IMG/VR virus record: IMGVR_UViG_3300032893_000090
Location: 1-46,819 of that record
Strand: one strand, 5' to 3'
DNA length: 46,819 nt
DNA from: a virus
Shown in pieces: positions 1 through 6,915 of the stretch. Under the pieces are notes generated by a model, which made no database searches, was not told where the DNA came from, and saw nothing but the letters and a program-made list of their open reading frames with translations. The stretch's first letter is position 1. Each line of letters opens with the position of its first letter. The position numbers and the translations under genes were made by a program.

Positions 1-31
1 GGCTCGGCAGCAGCGCGTCCGGCCGCAACCC

Positions 32-457
32 CTACTCCAGCGCCAGCCGCCGCGCATACTCCTCCAACTGCGCCAGGTCCGCCGTGTGCTCAACCGTCAC
101 CTTGTGCTCGGTCTTTGCGCTGAAACCCGTCCGGTCGAGAATGCTCTCAGCCATCCGCGCATGTGCCGGATGCTTCGGATCTTCAAGTATCCGCTTCGCC
201 GCACGGATCGCCAGCGGAACCAACCCACCCAACACCTTCCCAGCAACCTCGCGGACCGCCTCGATAATCTCAGGCTTCTGCATCATCCGCGATGCCTGAA
301 CCCGCGCCGCATCCATATGATCCGAATACCCAGCCTGCCGAGCAGCCTCCGCACCCGAAACCTCCGCAAGCCCCATCAGGTACGCAAAATGCCGGTGCTT
401 CGGGTTCGATAGCCCAAGCATCGCCGGACCCAGGAATTCATCAGGAATATCAACCAT
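32..457 (-). CDS. terS: Terminase small subunit, left copy, ended early by TAG
   Basis: 141 aa. The N-terminal half has the helix-turn-helix layout of phage small terminases (YLMG...AEAARQAGYSD). The C-terminal half carries a conserved block (ILDRTGFSAKTEHKVTVEHT) shared with the copy at 46138-46641. Small terminases recognise the packaging site and load the large subunit. Compared with the right-hand copy, the CAG codon after RRLAxE is TAG here. The frame then continues in homologous sequence (GLRPDALLPS) to the window edge, so the gene is a C-terminally shortened form of a 167-aa protein. The start matches the MIEVPDEF start of the other copy. A GTACGTT-type promoter lies about 30 bases upstream. 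No strong Shine-Dalgarno is seen. Confidence 0.8.
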   Translation of the reverse strand: MVDIPDEFLGPAMLGLSNPKHRHFAYLMGLAEVSGAEAARQAGYSDHMDAARVQASRMMQKPEIIEAVREVAGKVLGGLVPLAIRAAKRILEDPKHPAHARMAESILDRTGFSAKTEHKVTVEHTADLAQLEEYARRLALE

Positions 458-485
458 GCCGCCAAATAGGCGGATAACAGGCAGC

Positions 486-507
486 TCAAAACGTACGCCC
501 TCAAAAT
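486..507 (-). promoter_or_regulatory. GTACGTT-family promoter motif of left terS
   Basis: Read on the minus strand this is TTTTGAGGGCGTACGTTTTG, with the invariant GTACGTT core found upstream of other late units. It is about 30 bases from the terS start and is repeated almost exactly in the right-hand copy (46674-46695). Confidence 0.6.
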
Positions 508-622
508 CCGCAGAAAATCCGAAAATCCAGCAAAATCACCAGAGAGGTATCAAGATAATCAACCTCCCAGAAAAAAGCCGCGAAAGAGAGGGGGGAGGTC
601 GGAAATCCGGTGCTCGAGTTTG

Positions 623-642
623 CCCTCCCCCCTCCCCCTCCC
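623..642 (-). other. Polypyrimidine tract / G-quadruplex motif beside terS
   Basis: The plus strand is pure C/T. The minus strand reads GGGAGGGGGAGGGGGGAGGG: four G-runs of at least three with one-base loops, a canonical G-quadruplex pattern. It begins two bases after the end of the terminal repeat, in the otherwise gene-free stretch 508-891 upstream of the terminase, a region where packaging sites are often found. Function is unknown. Confidence 0.55.
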
Positions 643-711
643 GGCCGGGTCTTTTGATCGATTTGCCTATGGATTTCGCTCAAGTCTCAGGTTTCGCCCG
701 GCTAAGTCATT

Positions 712-760
712 GAAATCATTGAGAGGTAACGCATTGATCGAGTGCGTTACCCTTATGCTC
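712..760. other. CATTGA-repeat site sharing GGTAACGCATTGATC with the integrase side
   Basis: In the gene-free stretch 508-891 there are four CATTGA elements plus a 15-base word (725-739) also found at 12745-12759, just downstream of the integrase. An inverted repeat GTAACGCA...TGCGTTAC (727-751) surrounds part of it. These could be integrase core or arm sites, or att remnants. This is inference from the repeat and its position. Confidence 0.35.
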
Positions 761-891
761 ACATTGAGCATAGTTAGCGGCATCGCTTGTTGAATGTGCT
801 CGCCCTGCTGTCGCCCTGTCTTGCTCGCCTGATTGCTGGTCTGTGTGCTTGTGAGCCTGCCCGTTATGCCGAAATGGCGTAGGCTGGCGAG

Positions 892-1014
892 CTACCAGAT
901 CAGGTGCGTTGAGGTGAGGACAGCGGCGACGATTGCGGCCTTGATCCACCATGGAATGTCGAGGGTGCAGACCACGAATAGGCCGAGCAGGGTAGGCAGG
1001 AGCGGGAGAGACAT
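892..1014 (-). CDS. Small two-helix membrane protein
   Basis: 40 aa. Two hydrophobic segments (about residues 4-18 and 24-39) are separated by a short polar turn (TLDIPWW). It has the size and topology of small holin-like or antiholin-like proteins but no diagnostic motif. It stands alone on the minus strand between terS and the left plus operon. No Shine-Dalgarno is visible, so the start (ATG at 1014) is provisional. The stretches around it (643-891 and 1015-1099) show nothing else beyond the CATTGA site. Confidence 0.45.
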   Translation of the reverse strand: MSLPLLPTLLGLFVVCTLDIPWWIKAAIVAAVLTSTHLIW

Positions 1015-1099
1015 TGGGGCGACTGCCGAGGGATTGCGCCGCGCGAGGGCAAACTAGCTATTAGAAATTGTGGCAGGTCAAATCACATTTTTTTATTGA

Positions 1100-1120
1100 G
1101 TCCAGTCAGTACGTTGGCTG
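1100..1120 (+). promoter_or_regulatory. Weak GTACGTT-family motif before the left plus operon
   Basis: The plus strand contains TCAGTACGTTGGC (1106-1118). It shares CAGTACGTT with the late-unit motif and points toward the gene at 1179. The CTAG half is missing. A TTGACA hexamer (1141-1146) lies nearer the gene, without a good -10 box. Either could drive the operon. Confidence 0.35.
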
Positions 1121-1178
1121 GTGATTTGCGTGCACGTAATTTGACAAAAGCGAATAGTCTATCCGGTAGGTAGACATT

Positions 1179-1397
1179 ATGGGATTAAATTGGCGTAACG
1201 CTCGGCAGCGCGAGATCGCACAGTTGATCAAACAACAGGCGCGCGATGACGCCGCTTACACTCGCGATTTGAAAAGGACGCAAGGGCATCGCGTGACGCT
1301 GCAATGCTTCAAATGCGCTCATATCGGTACGGTCTTCGTGCGCGAGGGTAGCAAGCTGTGGCGCTTCAAATGCTCCAAATGCGGCGCGTCAGTGTGA
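1179..1397 (+). CDS. Small zinc-ribbon protein
   Basis: 72 aa. A basic, helical N-terminus (residues 1-36) is followed by a zinc ribbon with two cysteine knuckles, CFKC (about 43-46) and CSKC (about 65-68). Such proteins usually bind DNA or another protein. It is the first gene of the left plus cluster, about 65 bases after a GTACGTT motif. The specific role is unknown. Confidence 0.75.
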   Translation: MGLNWRNARQREIAQLIKQQARDDAAYTRDLKRTQGHRVTLQCFKCAHIGTVFVREGSKLWRFKCSKCGASV

Positions 1398-1446
1398 CTC
1401 GAAAAGCACAGCGCCAGTCATCTTGAAAATAATTTCATGCGCCATG

Positions 1447-1475
1447 TTGACGTATGCCGATTTGTCGTACATATT
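1447..1475 (+). promoter_or_regulatory. Possible host-type promoter
   Basis: TTGACG (1447-1452) is followed after 17 bases by CATATT (1470-1475), in the 130-base gap between 1397 and 1528. It would serve the gene at 1528. Only the hexamers support it. Confidence 0.3.
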
Positions 1476-1527
1476 CGCGTCATGGCAACGTTGCAGCGTT
1501 GCTCAACACAAACCGCGAGGACAAGCA

Positions 1528-1815
1528 ATGGCTACGAAGCGATATTGCGTTCCTTGGAACGCTGGTCTCGATAGTGAGACTTCTGCCGTCTGCCGGCGCA
1601 TTGGTCGCCTGATGACTGCGCTTGATACCGAGATTTCGTCGCATGTTGTGCAGGGCGCAATCTGTGACGACGTTCGCGAGTTTCGCTTGGATTTGTTGCA
1701 CAAGCTGGAGCTTGACGGGTGGAGCTTGTCGTATGACGGCGGAAACCGGATGAAGGTCCGCGCGCCAGGTCACAAGCGCCCTTTCCTGCGTCGCACGTTG
1801 AAGGCGGGAGAGTGA
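1528..1815 (+). CDS. Hypothetical phage protein
   Basis: 95 aa, not recognised. An ATG at 1528 preceded by GCGAGG at good distance was chosen over the in-frame upstream ATG at 1423, which has no ribosome site. Mixed alpha/beta composition, with a basic C-terminus (APGHKRPFLRRTLKAGE). The stop codon overlaps a GTG that could start the next gene, so translation is probably coupled. Confidence 0.65.
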   Translation: MATKRYCVPWNAGLDSETSAVCRRIGRLMTALDTEISSHVVQGAICDDVREFRLDLLHKLELDGWSLSYDGGNRMKVRAPGHKRPFLRRTLKAGE

Positions 1816-1817
1816 AC

Positions 1818-2066
1818 ATGGCCCGCATTTTCGACATTCGCGAGCCGTCGATGGATGCGCTGCGCTCGGCGCCAGTCTATTTCCGCTACGGAAACAACAA
1901 GCGCCGCATTTTAGTTGATCGCCTTACCGCAAATGCGGTGTTGGCTTGTTACGATGCGCTCAACGCTGACAACAAAGCGAAATTCGAGCGCATGGTTAGC
2001 GGCTCTCCGGGCCAATTAGAACGCGTGGTTTCCTTCTGCTGGAAACACGTGCGGATCGGAGGCTGA
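1818..2066 (+). CDS. Hypothetical phage protein
   Basis: 82 aa, not recognised, without cysteine clusters or membrane segments beyond short aromatic stretches. The start is the ATG at 1818, seven bases after GGGAG. A GTG at 1812 overlapping the upstream stop is an alternative. It lies in a tight same-strand run with the genes on both sides. Confidence 0.6.
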   Translation: MARIFDIREPSMDALRSAPVYFRYGNNKRRILVDRLTANAVLACYDALNADNKAKFERMVSGSPGQLERVVSFCWKHVRIGG

Positions 2067-2067
2067 T

Positions 2068-2217
2068 ATGTGGCGCGATCATAAATCCGATTTCGTCGCC
2101 GTGTGGCAATCGCTGCGCGATCTCGACTGGGAAGACGCAATCAGCATGGTGGCAATCGTCTCGTTTGTCGCGATTGTGCTCACCTATTCGGCCTACGCGT
2201 GTTCTGGATTGCGATGA
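2068..2217 (+). CDS. Single-pass membrane microprotein
   Basis: 49 aa. A charged N-terminus (MWRDHKSDF) is followed by one hydrophobic helix (about residues 26-45) and a short tail. GGAGG lies eight bases before the ATG. The start follows the upstream stop directly, and its own stop overlaps the next ATG. Function unknown. Confidence 0.6.
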   Translation: MWRDHKSDFVAVWQSLRDLDWEDAISMVAIVSFVAIVLTYSAYACSGLR

Positions 2218-2405
2218 TGAAACACCGCATCACAATCCATCATCCCGGCCTAGTTGGTTGCGAGCCAGACGTAAAGGGAATGCTCGAGAGGCGCGCAAAT
2301 GCGCCTCTTAAACCCGCAAAGGACCAGCGCCCGTGTGACGCTGGTCTATTCAGCGACGATGCACGCCAGCTTGATTTGGTGACGCTATGTCAATCCAAGC
2401 GCTAG
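2214..2405 (+). CDS. Hypothetical small protein
   Basis: 63 aa, unrecognised. It starts at the first of two ATG codons that overlap the upstream stop (ATGATGA), which implies coupled translation. The 3' end overlaps the following gene by 19 bases. Confidence 0.5.
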   Translation: MMKHRITIHHPGLVGCEPDVKGMLERRANAPLKPAKDQRPCDAGLFSDDARQLDLVTLCQSKR

Positions 2406-2992
2406 AGACGTATACGTCACCACGGCGTACGGTCAAACCGAGATCGCTGTTCCAATTCCTGACTTGGGCAGGCGGTTTGAAACCAGACCCGGATCTGCGC
2501 GCGATACTCGACGGCCGATATGGCTGGATGGTTCGCCGCAAGGGAATGTCGCTGGATGACGCGCGCATTGCCTGCATTGAGGAGGGATTTCTACAGGACC
2601 ATGAGGAGCGCGACGAACCGTCGATAAACGATCTGCTGGAATTGATCGCAGCGGAGGCGGCCGGCCACAAGCAATATCGCATTTGCGAGGCATTGGACGC
2701 GCACGAGATCGAGGCGGCCAGGGGATTGCAGTCCCCTGGCCATGACCCCGAGCCCAATAAACCGCGAGGTAAATTTGGAGCCCGAGATCAGAAGGAAAGT
2801 AAATCGATGACGAAGGACGAATACAAGCGGCTTCGAAAGCGCACCGGGTTGTCGAATTACGCGATTGCGCCCAAGATCGGCGTTTCGCTACGGGCTGCGC
2901 AGCGGTACGAAAGCGGGGAACAAGATATACCCGAAACCGTTGCCAAGCTGTTGCGCATGTTCGTGAAATTCGGCATTCCCGACGAATTCTAG
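2387..2992 (+). CDS. Two-part protein with C-terminal XRE-type HTH
   Basis: 201 aa. Residues 1-130 form an unrecognised helical region. Residues 141-201 form a compact helix-turn-helix (YKRLRKRTGLSNYAIAPKIG, then SLRAAQRYESG) like XRE/Cro regulators. An internal ATG at the HTH boundary (residue 141) could give a separate small regulator, so this may be a fusion or a dual-product gene. Its stop overlaps that of the converging minus gene by four bases. Confidence 0.7.
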   Translation: MSIQALETYTSPRRTVKPRSLFQFLTWAGGLKPDPDLRAILDGRYGWMVRRKGMSLDDARIACIEEGFLQDHEERDEPSINDLLELIAAEAAGHKQYRICEALDAHEIEAARGLQSPGHDPEPNKPRGKFGARDQKESKSMTKDEYKRLRKRTGLSNYAIAPKIGVSLRAAQRYESGEQDIPETVAKLLRMFVKFGIPDEF

Positions 2993-3534
2993 GCGCCGGT
3001 TTTCATCTTCTCAGCGCGCAGCCGTTGCCATCCCTTTAGGGCATTGGCGCGGTTGCGCGCTGTTATGCGTGCCAGTCGCTCTTGATTTTTGCGCCTGACT
3101 TCATGCGATTTTTTGGCGATTTCACGGGCTTTTTCGCTATCCAGAAGCCATGGCGCATTGCGCCGTCGTGCGATCGCAATGTCAGGCAAAGACCACCGCC
3201 TTTTGCGCGCCGGCCGCTTGATTTTCTGCCATTCGTAATGCCGCTGGTTGCGCGCGAGCGCTGCGGGGTCTTCGACCAAATGGATCGCATACCCGAGCGC
3301 GCGCAAGATCAGCCACATGGTCAAGGCTCCCATTGCGCGCGGGCTGGTCGGCGAGAGCAATTTGCTCGCGTACCCGCGCGGCATGTCGCACAGCGCCTCG
3401 ATCGTTTCGTACCCGATTTGCAGTTCTTCGCGCCGAGCTCGGAGCGCTGCCAGGAACTCCCGTTCGCACGTGATGGCGCTAGGAGCCTCAGGGAAGCTCG
3501 CTGGTGCGATTTGCGTCTCGCCCGCTGTCATCAT
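2989..3534 (-). CDS. HTH-type DNA-binding protein
   Basis: 181 aa. The N-terminal part (about residues 24-85) resembles a Cro-type helix-turn-helix (LQIGYETIEALCDMPRGYAS, then KLLSP). The C-terminal 80 residues are highly basic and helical, as in nucleic-acid-binding tails. It is the last gene of the early minus operon, end to end with the plus-strand HTH gene. Probably a phage regulator; target unknown. Confidence 0.65.
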   Translation of the reverse strand: MMTAGETQIAPASFPEAPSAITCEREFLAALRARREELQIGYETIEALCDMPRGYASKLLSPTSPRAMGALTMWLILRALGYAIHLVEDPAALARNQRHYEWQKIKRPARKRRWSLPDIAIARRRNAPWLLDSEKAREIAKKSHEVRRKNQERLARITARNRANALKGWQRLRAEKMKTGA

Positions 3535-3556
3535 GGCCCATCCCCGTTTTAGCTAA

Positions 3557-3778
3557 TCAGCGACGCTGTATTGGCTCGCGTTCGGCAAGCAAATCGAGAT
3601 ACGCGACCGTGAGTGCGTCATAGGCCGCTGCCCGCCGGCGCAATTTGGCGCCGCCATCGGCGTCCTTTTTGAGCATCCGATCGGCGTCATCCCTGCCGAG
3701 CCGGACCTTGTAGACCGCGACGGAAATATCCCGCACGGTTTCGGGATCATATTTTGGTGGTGGTGGAAATCCAGGCAT
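3557..3778 (-). CDS. Hypothetical small protein
   Basis: 73 aa. A proline-rich start (MPGFPPPPKYDP) is followed by one long amphipathic helical region. The start ATG at 3778 overlaps the stop of the upstream gene (ATGA), which decides it over the longer frame. Function not recognised. Confidence 0.6.
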   Translation of the reverse strand: MPGFPPPPKYDPETVRDISVAVYKVRLGRDDADRMLKKDADGGAKLRRRAAAYDALTVAYLDLLAEREPIQRR

Positions 3779-3987
3779 CAGACCCTCCGTCCGTTGAGGC
3801 ATTCGATCTTCGCGTATTCTTCGCCCTCGTGGATCATGTCGGCGAGTCTGCCGAGCAATTCCTCGGGCGCCGGCAATGAGCAGACCGCCGGGTGCTCGGG
3901 AAGCGCGATCACGCGCACGGCCGTCTTTTCGGTGCAGTCGTCGTGCGCCGTGGCCATGCTGCAAATCAGGATGATGACAGTCAGCAT
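3778..3987 (-). CDS. Small protein with N-terminal signal-like segment
   Basis: 69 aa. A short hydrophobic leader (MLTVIILICSMATA) is followed by a soluble part with cysteines at about residues 18, 41 and 63, so it is probably periplasmic or membrane-associated. GGAGG sits about nine bases before the ATG. Function unknown. Confidence 0.6.
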   Translation of the reverse strand: MLTVIILICSMATAHDDCTEKTAVRVIALPEHPAVCSLPAPEELLGRLADMIHEGEEYAKIECLNGRRV

Positions 3988-4003
3988 CAGATCAGCCCTC
4001 CGC

Positions 4004-4303
4004 TCATAGCTGGCTCATTGTGTTGCCTTCACATTCGAAATCCGAGCAGTGAAACAATCGCGGCTCGGACCACGTTTTGCTGAAACGGTTCCAGCGCTCG
4101 CCGTAGCCGATCCATTGTTTGATCGCTTCATTCCACTGCCAGCGTCCGACCTTGGTGACGCGAATGCGGTTGTCGAGAATGAGGTTCGGCGCACCGCGGC
4201 GCTGGTTGTGGTAATCCTGTTCAGGACGCGCGGCGCATCGATAGTCGAAACACCGCGGTCGGTAGGGCGGATCATCCGAGCCTCGCGTCAACAAACGGGC
4301 CAA
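4004..4303 (-). CDS. Hypothetical tryptophan-rich protein
   Basis: Up to 99 aa. The centre is rich in tryptophan and basic residues (KVGRWQWNEAIKQW), and the sequence looks protein-like, unlike the ATG-initiated frame over the same bases. No ATG occurs near the 5' end. TTG codons at 4303, 4294 or 4291 are the candidates, which makes the gene overlap the upstream one by up to 32 bases. Function unknown. Confidence 0.5.
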   Translation of the reverse strand: MARLLTRGSDDPPYRPRCFDYRCAARPEQDYHNQRRGAPNLILDNRIRVTKVGRWQWNEAIKQWIGYGERWNRFSKTWSEPRLFHCSDFECEGNTMSQL

Positions 4304-4823
4304 ATTGGAATTTCACCGGGCCGAAAAAGCGCACGATGTAGTTCATGAAGAACTGGAATTCGGCCCACACGTCAGCGCCACCGCGCACGCCGATGCAGCC
4401 GAGCGTTCCGTCCGTATGTCCAAATCCGTGCATTGTGTGGATTTGGAGCCAGGTCCGCATTGCGCCGATGCGCGGATCGAATGCGCTGCGGCCTTCGTCG
4501 CCGGGCTCGACGCCTACCTGATGGATTTCCCAGCGGCCGCCGATCCAACCGTCATCGCGATATGCGCCGATCTCATACTCGCCGAATGGCGCGCTACCAC
4601 GCCCAAAGCCACCGCTGACAAACTCGTAGGTTCCCAGCACGTCATCAGTCAGGGGATCACGCAGCACAATCCAGCCCGTGTTGCGCTCGAGATTTGCCTG
4701 CTCCCGAACGAATACCTCGACCGGCTGCGCGTCCGCGTCCTCACTCAAGGCCGCGATGAAGCACAGCGCTGCAATCGCCCACATCGCCGCGATCACCAGC
4801 CAGAAGATCCGCGAGCCGGTCAT
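4272..4823 (-). CDS. Membrane-anchored YkuD-like (L,D-transpeptidase-type) protein
   Basis: 183 aa. An uncleaved-looking signal anchor (residues 6-27) points the rest into the periplasm. Residues 128-148 carry IHTMHGFGHTDGTLGCIGV, which has the spacing of the YkuD/Tlde-like catalytic block: a histidine, then T/S-x-G-C with cysteine nucleophile near residue 143. YkuD enzymes act on peptidoglycan peptides. This copy sits in the early operon, not the lysis cassette, so wall modification or exclusion of other phages is possible. The family call rests on one motif. Confidence 0.5.
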   Translation of the reverse strand: MTGSRIFWLVIAAMWAIAALCFIAALSEDADAQPVEVFVREQANLERNTGWIVLRDPLTDDVLGTYEFVSGGFGRGSAPFGEYEIGAYRDDGWIGGRWEIHQVGVEPGDEGRSAFDPRIGAMRTWLQIHTMHGFGHTDGTLGCIGVRGGADVWAEFQFFMNYIVRFFGPVKFQFGPFVDARLG

Positions 4824-5317
4824 TCCGCGGCTTCCGGTTGCCTGCGGTAGCGCGCGCGCAATTCGTCGTCCGTCGGCGAGCGCCACGCACGCCGCGAGCG
4901 CTTTTCCTCGTGCGTCAGCTTGAGCCCCCAATTTGGTCCGAACCTCGCACGCAATTCGGTGAGAGTTTCGTGCGTCAGTCGCTCCGAAATCCGTTTTGGT
5001 GGTGGAGGCGCCCAACCCTCCTGCTCGCGGAACGTTCCATCGAGCATTTGCGGAAAGTCGCATGGCACGGTCATGCCATCCTTCGGTGCATCCGGCGCCC
5101 GGTCGATGATTTTGCGCATCGCGACCGGCGTCCAACGCAGATGGCGTTCGAAGTATTCGCGCCAAACATTCCAGCTTTCCGAGCCAGGATTGATTGCAAC
5201 CCATTTGGTTTGGTTTTTTTCAATCCAGTGGAGCGCGCGGCGAAAGAAGGTCTTGCTGTTGATTGGCGCTTCGAGCTCCGCTTGCGTCAGCGCCGTAGAG
5301 TTTTTCTCCTGCTTCAA
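4820..5317 (-). CDS. Hypothetical phage protein following the replication gene
   Basis: 165 aa from a TTG at 5317, chosen because GGAAGG lies six bases upstream. A GTG at 5356 is an alternative. The central region (NVWREYFERHLRWTPVAM) is aromatic and basic. The C-terminus is strongly charged. The gene overlaps the end of the replication-like gene by about 98 bases in another frame and its stop overlaps the next ATG. It may be a replication accessory protein, judged by position only. Confidence 0.55.
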   Translation of the reverse strand: MKQEKNSTALTQAELEAPINSKTFFRRALHWIEKNQTKWVAINPGSESWNVWREYFERHLRWTPVAMRKIIDRAPDAPKDGMTVPCDFPQMLDGTFREQEGWAPPPPKRISERLTHETLTELRARFGPNWGLKLTHEEKRSRRAWRSPTDDELRARYRRQPEAAE

Positions 5318-5888
5318 GGCGAGCCTTCCTTTCCGCGCGGATGCGATCCGCTTCACGTTGGATGTGTTCGGGTTGAGCGTTGATGGCCGTGTGGCCGTTC
5401 GATCGCGGATTGCGTTCGAGGAATGTGCGGCACCAATTGCGCCAGGTAGCGAGCCAGTCGGTCTTGCTGCCATCTTTGCCGGGCTTGCCCAGCCAATAAT
5501 CGCGGAAGCGAGCAAACTGGCCGTCGATCTCGCCGAGCGTCATGCCCTGCGATGCTGACCACTCACGCCAATCGAGGGGGATTGTGTCCACGGACAGACG
5601 TGAACCACGAATAGAAACTTTATCTTTCTTTCTTTCTTCTATTATATGCGTTTCCGCGGACTCCGCGGATGTCGGCGGATGTCCGCGGATTTCCCGCTCT
5701 TTTTCACGCCTTTCGCGTGCACGGATGCGATCATATTCACGCCGACGTTGCGTGGTTTCGTCCGCGGACAGTCCGCGGATTTCCACCGGACGCGACACCG
5801 CCTCGCACGTCGAAACGGCGAGCGCGATCATGTCCGGCGCGACGCCGGCCGCGATCATCTTGGTCACCATGTCGGCGATCGGCGTCAT
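5220..5888 (-). CDS. Replication initiation / DnaT-like protein
   Basis: 222 aa. A charged, coiled linker (residues 45-75, RRREYDRIRARERREKEREI) precedes a domain at about 107-155 with the layout IPLDWREW...ARFRDYWLGK...WLATWRNWCRTF. This tryptophan pattern is seen in the DnaT/phage replication protein O-like C-terminal domain, which helps load helicase at the phage origin. No polymerase or helicase gene is seen, so host machinery would be recruited. The assignment is from pattern only. ATGA overlap with the upstream gene. Confidence 0.6.
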   Translation of the reverse strand: MTPIADMVTKMIAAGVAPDMIALAVSTCEAVSRPVEIRGLSADETTQRRREYDRIRARERREKEREIRGHPPTSAESAETHIIEERKKDKVSIRGSRLSVDTIPLDWREWSASQGMTLGEIDGQFARFRDYWLGKPGKDGSKTDWLATWRNWCRTFLERNPRSNGHTAINAQPEHIQREADRIRAERKARLEAGEKLYGADASGARSANQQQDLLSPRAPLD

Positions 5889-6184
5889 GCGAAATCGCGC
5901 TCACGTTGGAGTAGAATTCCAAGACTTTCGATCGCCGCATCACATGACAGGTCAAACCATTCCCCGACTGTGCGCTTGTGTTCCCACGCGTCCCGGAACA
6001 GCGCCTCATGTTTGAGGGCATGAGAACGGTCCCGCATGGCGACCTGATGCAAAAGTCTGAGGGGAAATGGGCATCCGGTTTGAAGTTGAGCGAGGCGCCC
6101 GTTTGGGAACGCGGAAACACCAACTTTCACCGGGCCGTCACGATGGCCGATGACATACACGTAGGTTGTGTGTTCGCCGATCAT
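5885..6184 (-). CDS. GIY-YIG / T5orf172-like protein
   Basis: 99 aa. YVYVIGHRDGPVKVGVSAFP followed by a basic GRLAQLQTGCPFPLRL matches the opening of the T5orf172/MUG113 branch of the GIY-YIG fold: two strands, then a K-G-S/T turn and a helix. The later EALFRDAWEHKRTVGEWFDL fits the rest of the domain. Members are small phage nucleases or DNA-binding proteins. ATGA overlaps on both sides tie it into the early operon. Confidence 0.65.
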   Translation of the reverse strand: MIGEHTTYVYVIGHRDGPVKVGVSAFPNGRLAQLQTGCPFPLRLLHQVAMRDRSHALKHEALFRDAWEHKRTVGEWFDLSCDAAIESLGILLQRERDFA

Positions 6185-6267
6185 TGCCCGGCCGCCACCA
6201 TGAGCATGACGACGCCGAAGCCCCACGTGATTGCGAGGTAGAGCACGTAGATTTGGATCGGGGTCAT
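6181..6267 (-). CDS. 28-residue membrane microprotein
   Basis: MTPIQIYVLYLAITWGFGVV and eight more residues form one transmembrane helix covering nearly the whole product. Its ATG overlaps the preceding stop and its stop overlaps the following start, the same coupling used throughout this operon. Role unknown. Confidence 0.5.
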   Translation of the reverse strand: MTPIQIYVLYLAITWGFGVVMLMVAAGQ

Positions 6268-6449
6268 AGCGGCAAGCTCATCTGGTCGACGGCCATTTCG
6301 TAGTCGCGAACGATTTCGCGCATGACCGCGATTTCGAGGTTCATTTTCTCGATGGACATTCGGCCGCGCGTAACCCATTCGGGATAAACGCGCTCGCGCA
6401 TTCGGAGCTCGCGCTTGACGCACGCGAGTTTGTCGGCGGTGCTGATCAT
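6264..6449 (-). CDS. Small helical phage protein
   Basis: 61 aa, predicted to be entirely helical and charged (ADKLACVKRELRMRERVYP). It has the size of small phage accessory proteins but no recognised family. The start ATG at 6449 overlaps the stop of the upstream membrane peptide. Confidence 0.55.
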   Translation of the reverse strand: MISTADKLACVKRELRMRERVYPEWVTRGRMSIEKMNLEIAVMREIVRDYEMAVDQMSLPL

Positions 6450-6550
6450 CGCTTTGCCCTCACGACCAGGATGATTTGACCGATGGCGCCGGCGATGTAG
6501 GCCGCGCCCAGGATCACCAGCGGGTGGAATGCGAGGCCCCATTCGATCAT
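6446..6550 (-). CDS. 34-residue membrane microprotein
   Basis: The product is almost wholly one hydrophobic helix (ALVILG...IGQIILVV pattern) with a basic C-terminus (RAKR). Start and stop both overlap neighbours (ATGA), giving strong support that it is translated as part of the operon. Function unknown. Confidence 0.5.
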   Translation of the reverse strand: MIEWGLAFHPLVILGAAYIAGAIGQIILVVRAKR

Positions 6551-6915
6551 TGGACCTTTGCCTCCCTGATGAGACCCCAGGCCGTCAGACACGCGAGCGC
6601 GCGATCGAGGCCGTAACAAATCGCGGTGTAGGCGCCGGCTTTCTCGAGCCGGCTGATGACCTCGAGTTGCTTCTCGGTCGGCTTGCCTTCCTCGGTTTTG
6701 AGCTCAAGGAAGTAGGCGCGCTCCCTGTGGATAAACACGAGATCGGGCACGCCGGGCAGCACGCCGGTTGCTTTGAGGATTGCGCCCTCGACCGGCGATC
6801 GCCAGCCGCCGTTCGGGACCGCAAACCAAACAACGTCGGGCCACGCGCGCAGCCGCAAGTGTTGGACCAGCGCGCGTTGAATTACCTGCTCGGCGTTGCC
6901 GCGCCGGCGCGGCAT
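6547..6915 (-). CDS. VRR-NUC domain nuclease
   Basis: 122 aa, a typical stand-alone phage VRR-NUC. Motifs in order: an N-terminal EQVIQRALVQHLR helix, PNGGWR (about 36-41), GVPDLVF (about 55-61) with the catalytic aspartate, and ELKTEEGK (about 71-78) as the E-x-K of the PD-(D/E)XK fold, then the KQLEVISRL helix. The family includes Holliday-junction and structure-specific nucleases. It probably processes replication or recombination intermediates. Confidence 0.85.
   Translation of the reverse strand: MPRRRGNAEQVIQRALVQHLRLRAWPDVVWFAVPNGGWRSPVEGAILKATGVLPGVPDLVFIHRERAYFLELKTEEGKPTEKQLEVISRLEKAGAYTAICYGLDRALACLTAWGLIREAKVQ

Larger units (their letters stand above)
1..621. repeat. Left copy of divergent terminal direct repeat
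   Basis: This segment, containing a small-terminase gene and its promoter, aligns in the same orientation with 46188-46819. By eye the two are roughly 80-85 percent identical in the coding part, poorly conserved around 505-565, and almost identical over the last 50 bases (about 570-621 against 46769-46819). The copies sit exactly at the two window ends. That fits either an unresolved circular or concatemeric genome assembled from two strains, or a true duplication. They are too different to be a classical exact terminal redundancy. Confidence 0.85.

Noticed and set aside
3082-3552. Long plus-strand open frames opposite the HTH gene at 2989-3534
   Set aside because: They mirror the codon bias of the minus-strand gene, have no ribosome site and show no motif. 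The same applies to long reverse frames opposite the ejection, capsid and portal genes.
4015-4275. ATG-started frame overlapping the end of the YkuD-like gene
   Set aside because: Its start is well placed, but the product is low-complexity serine/threonine/alanine. The overlapping frame at 4004-4303 has a much more protein-like composition.
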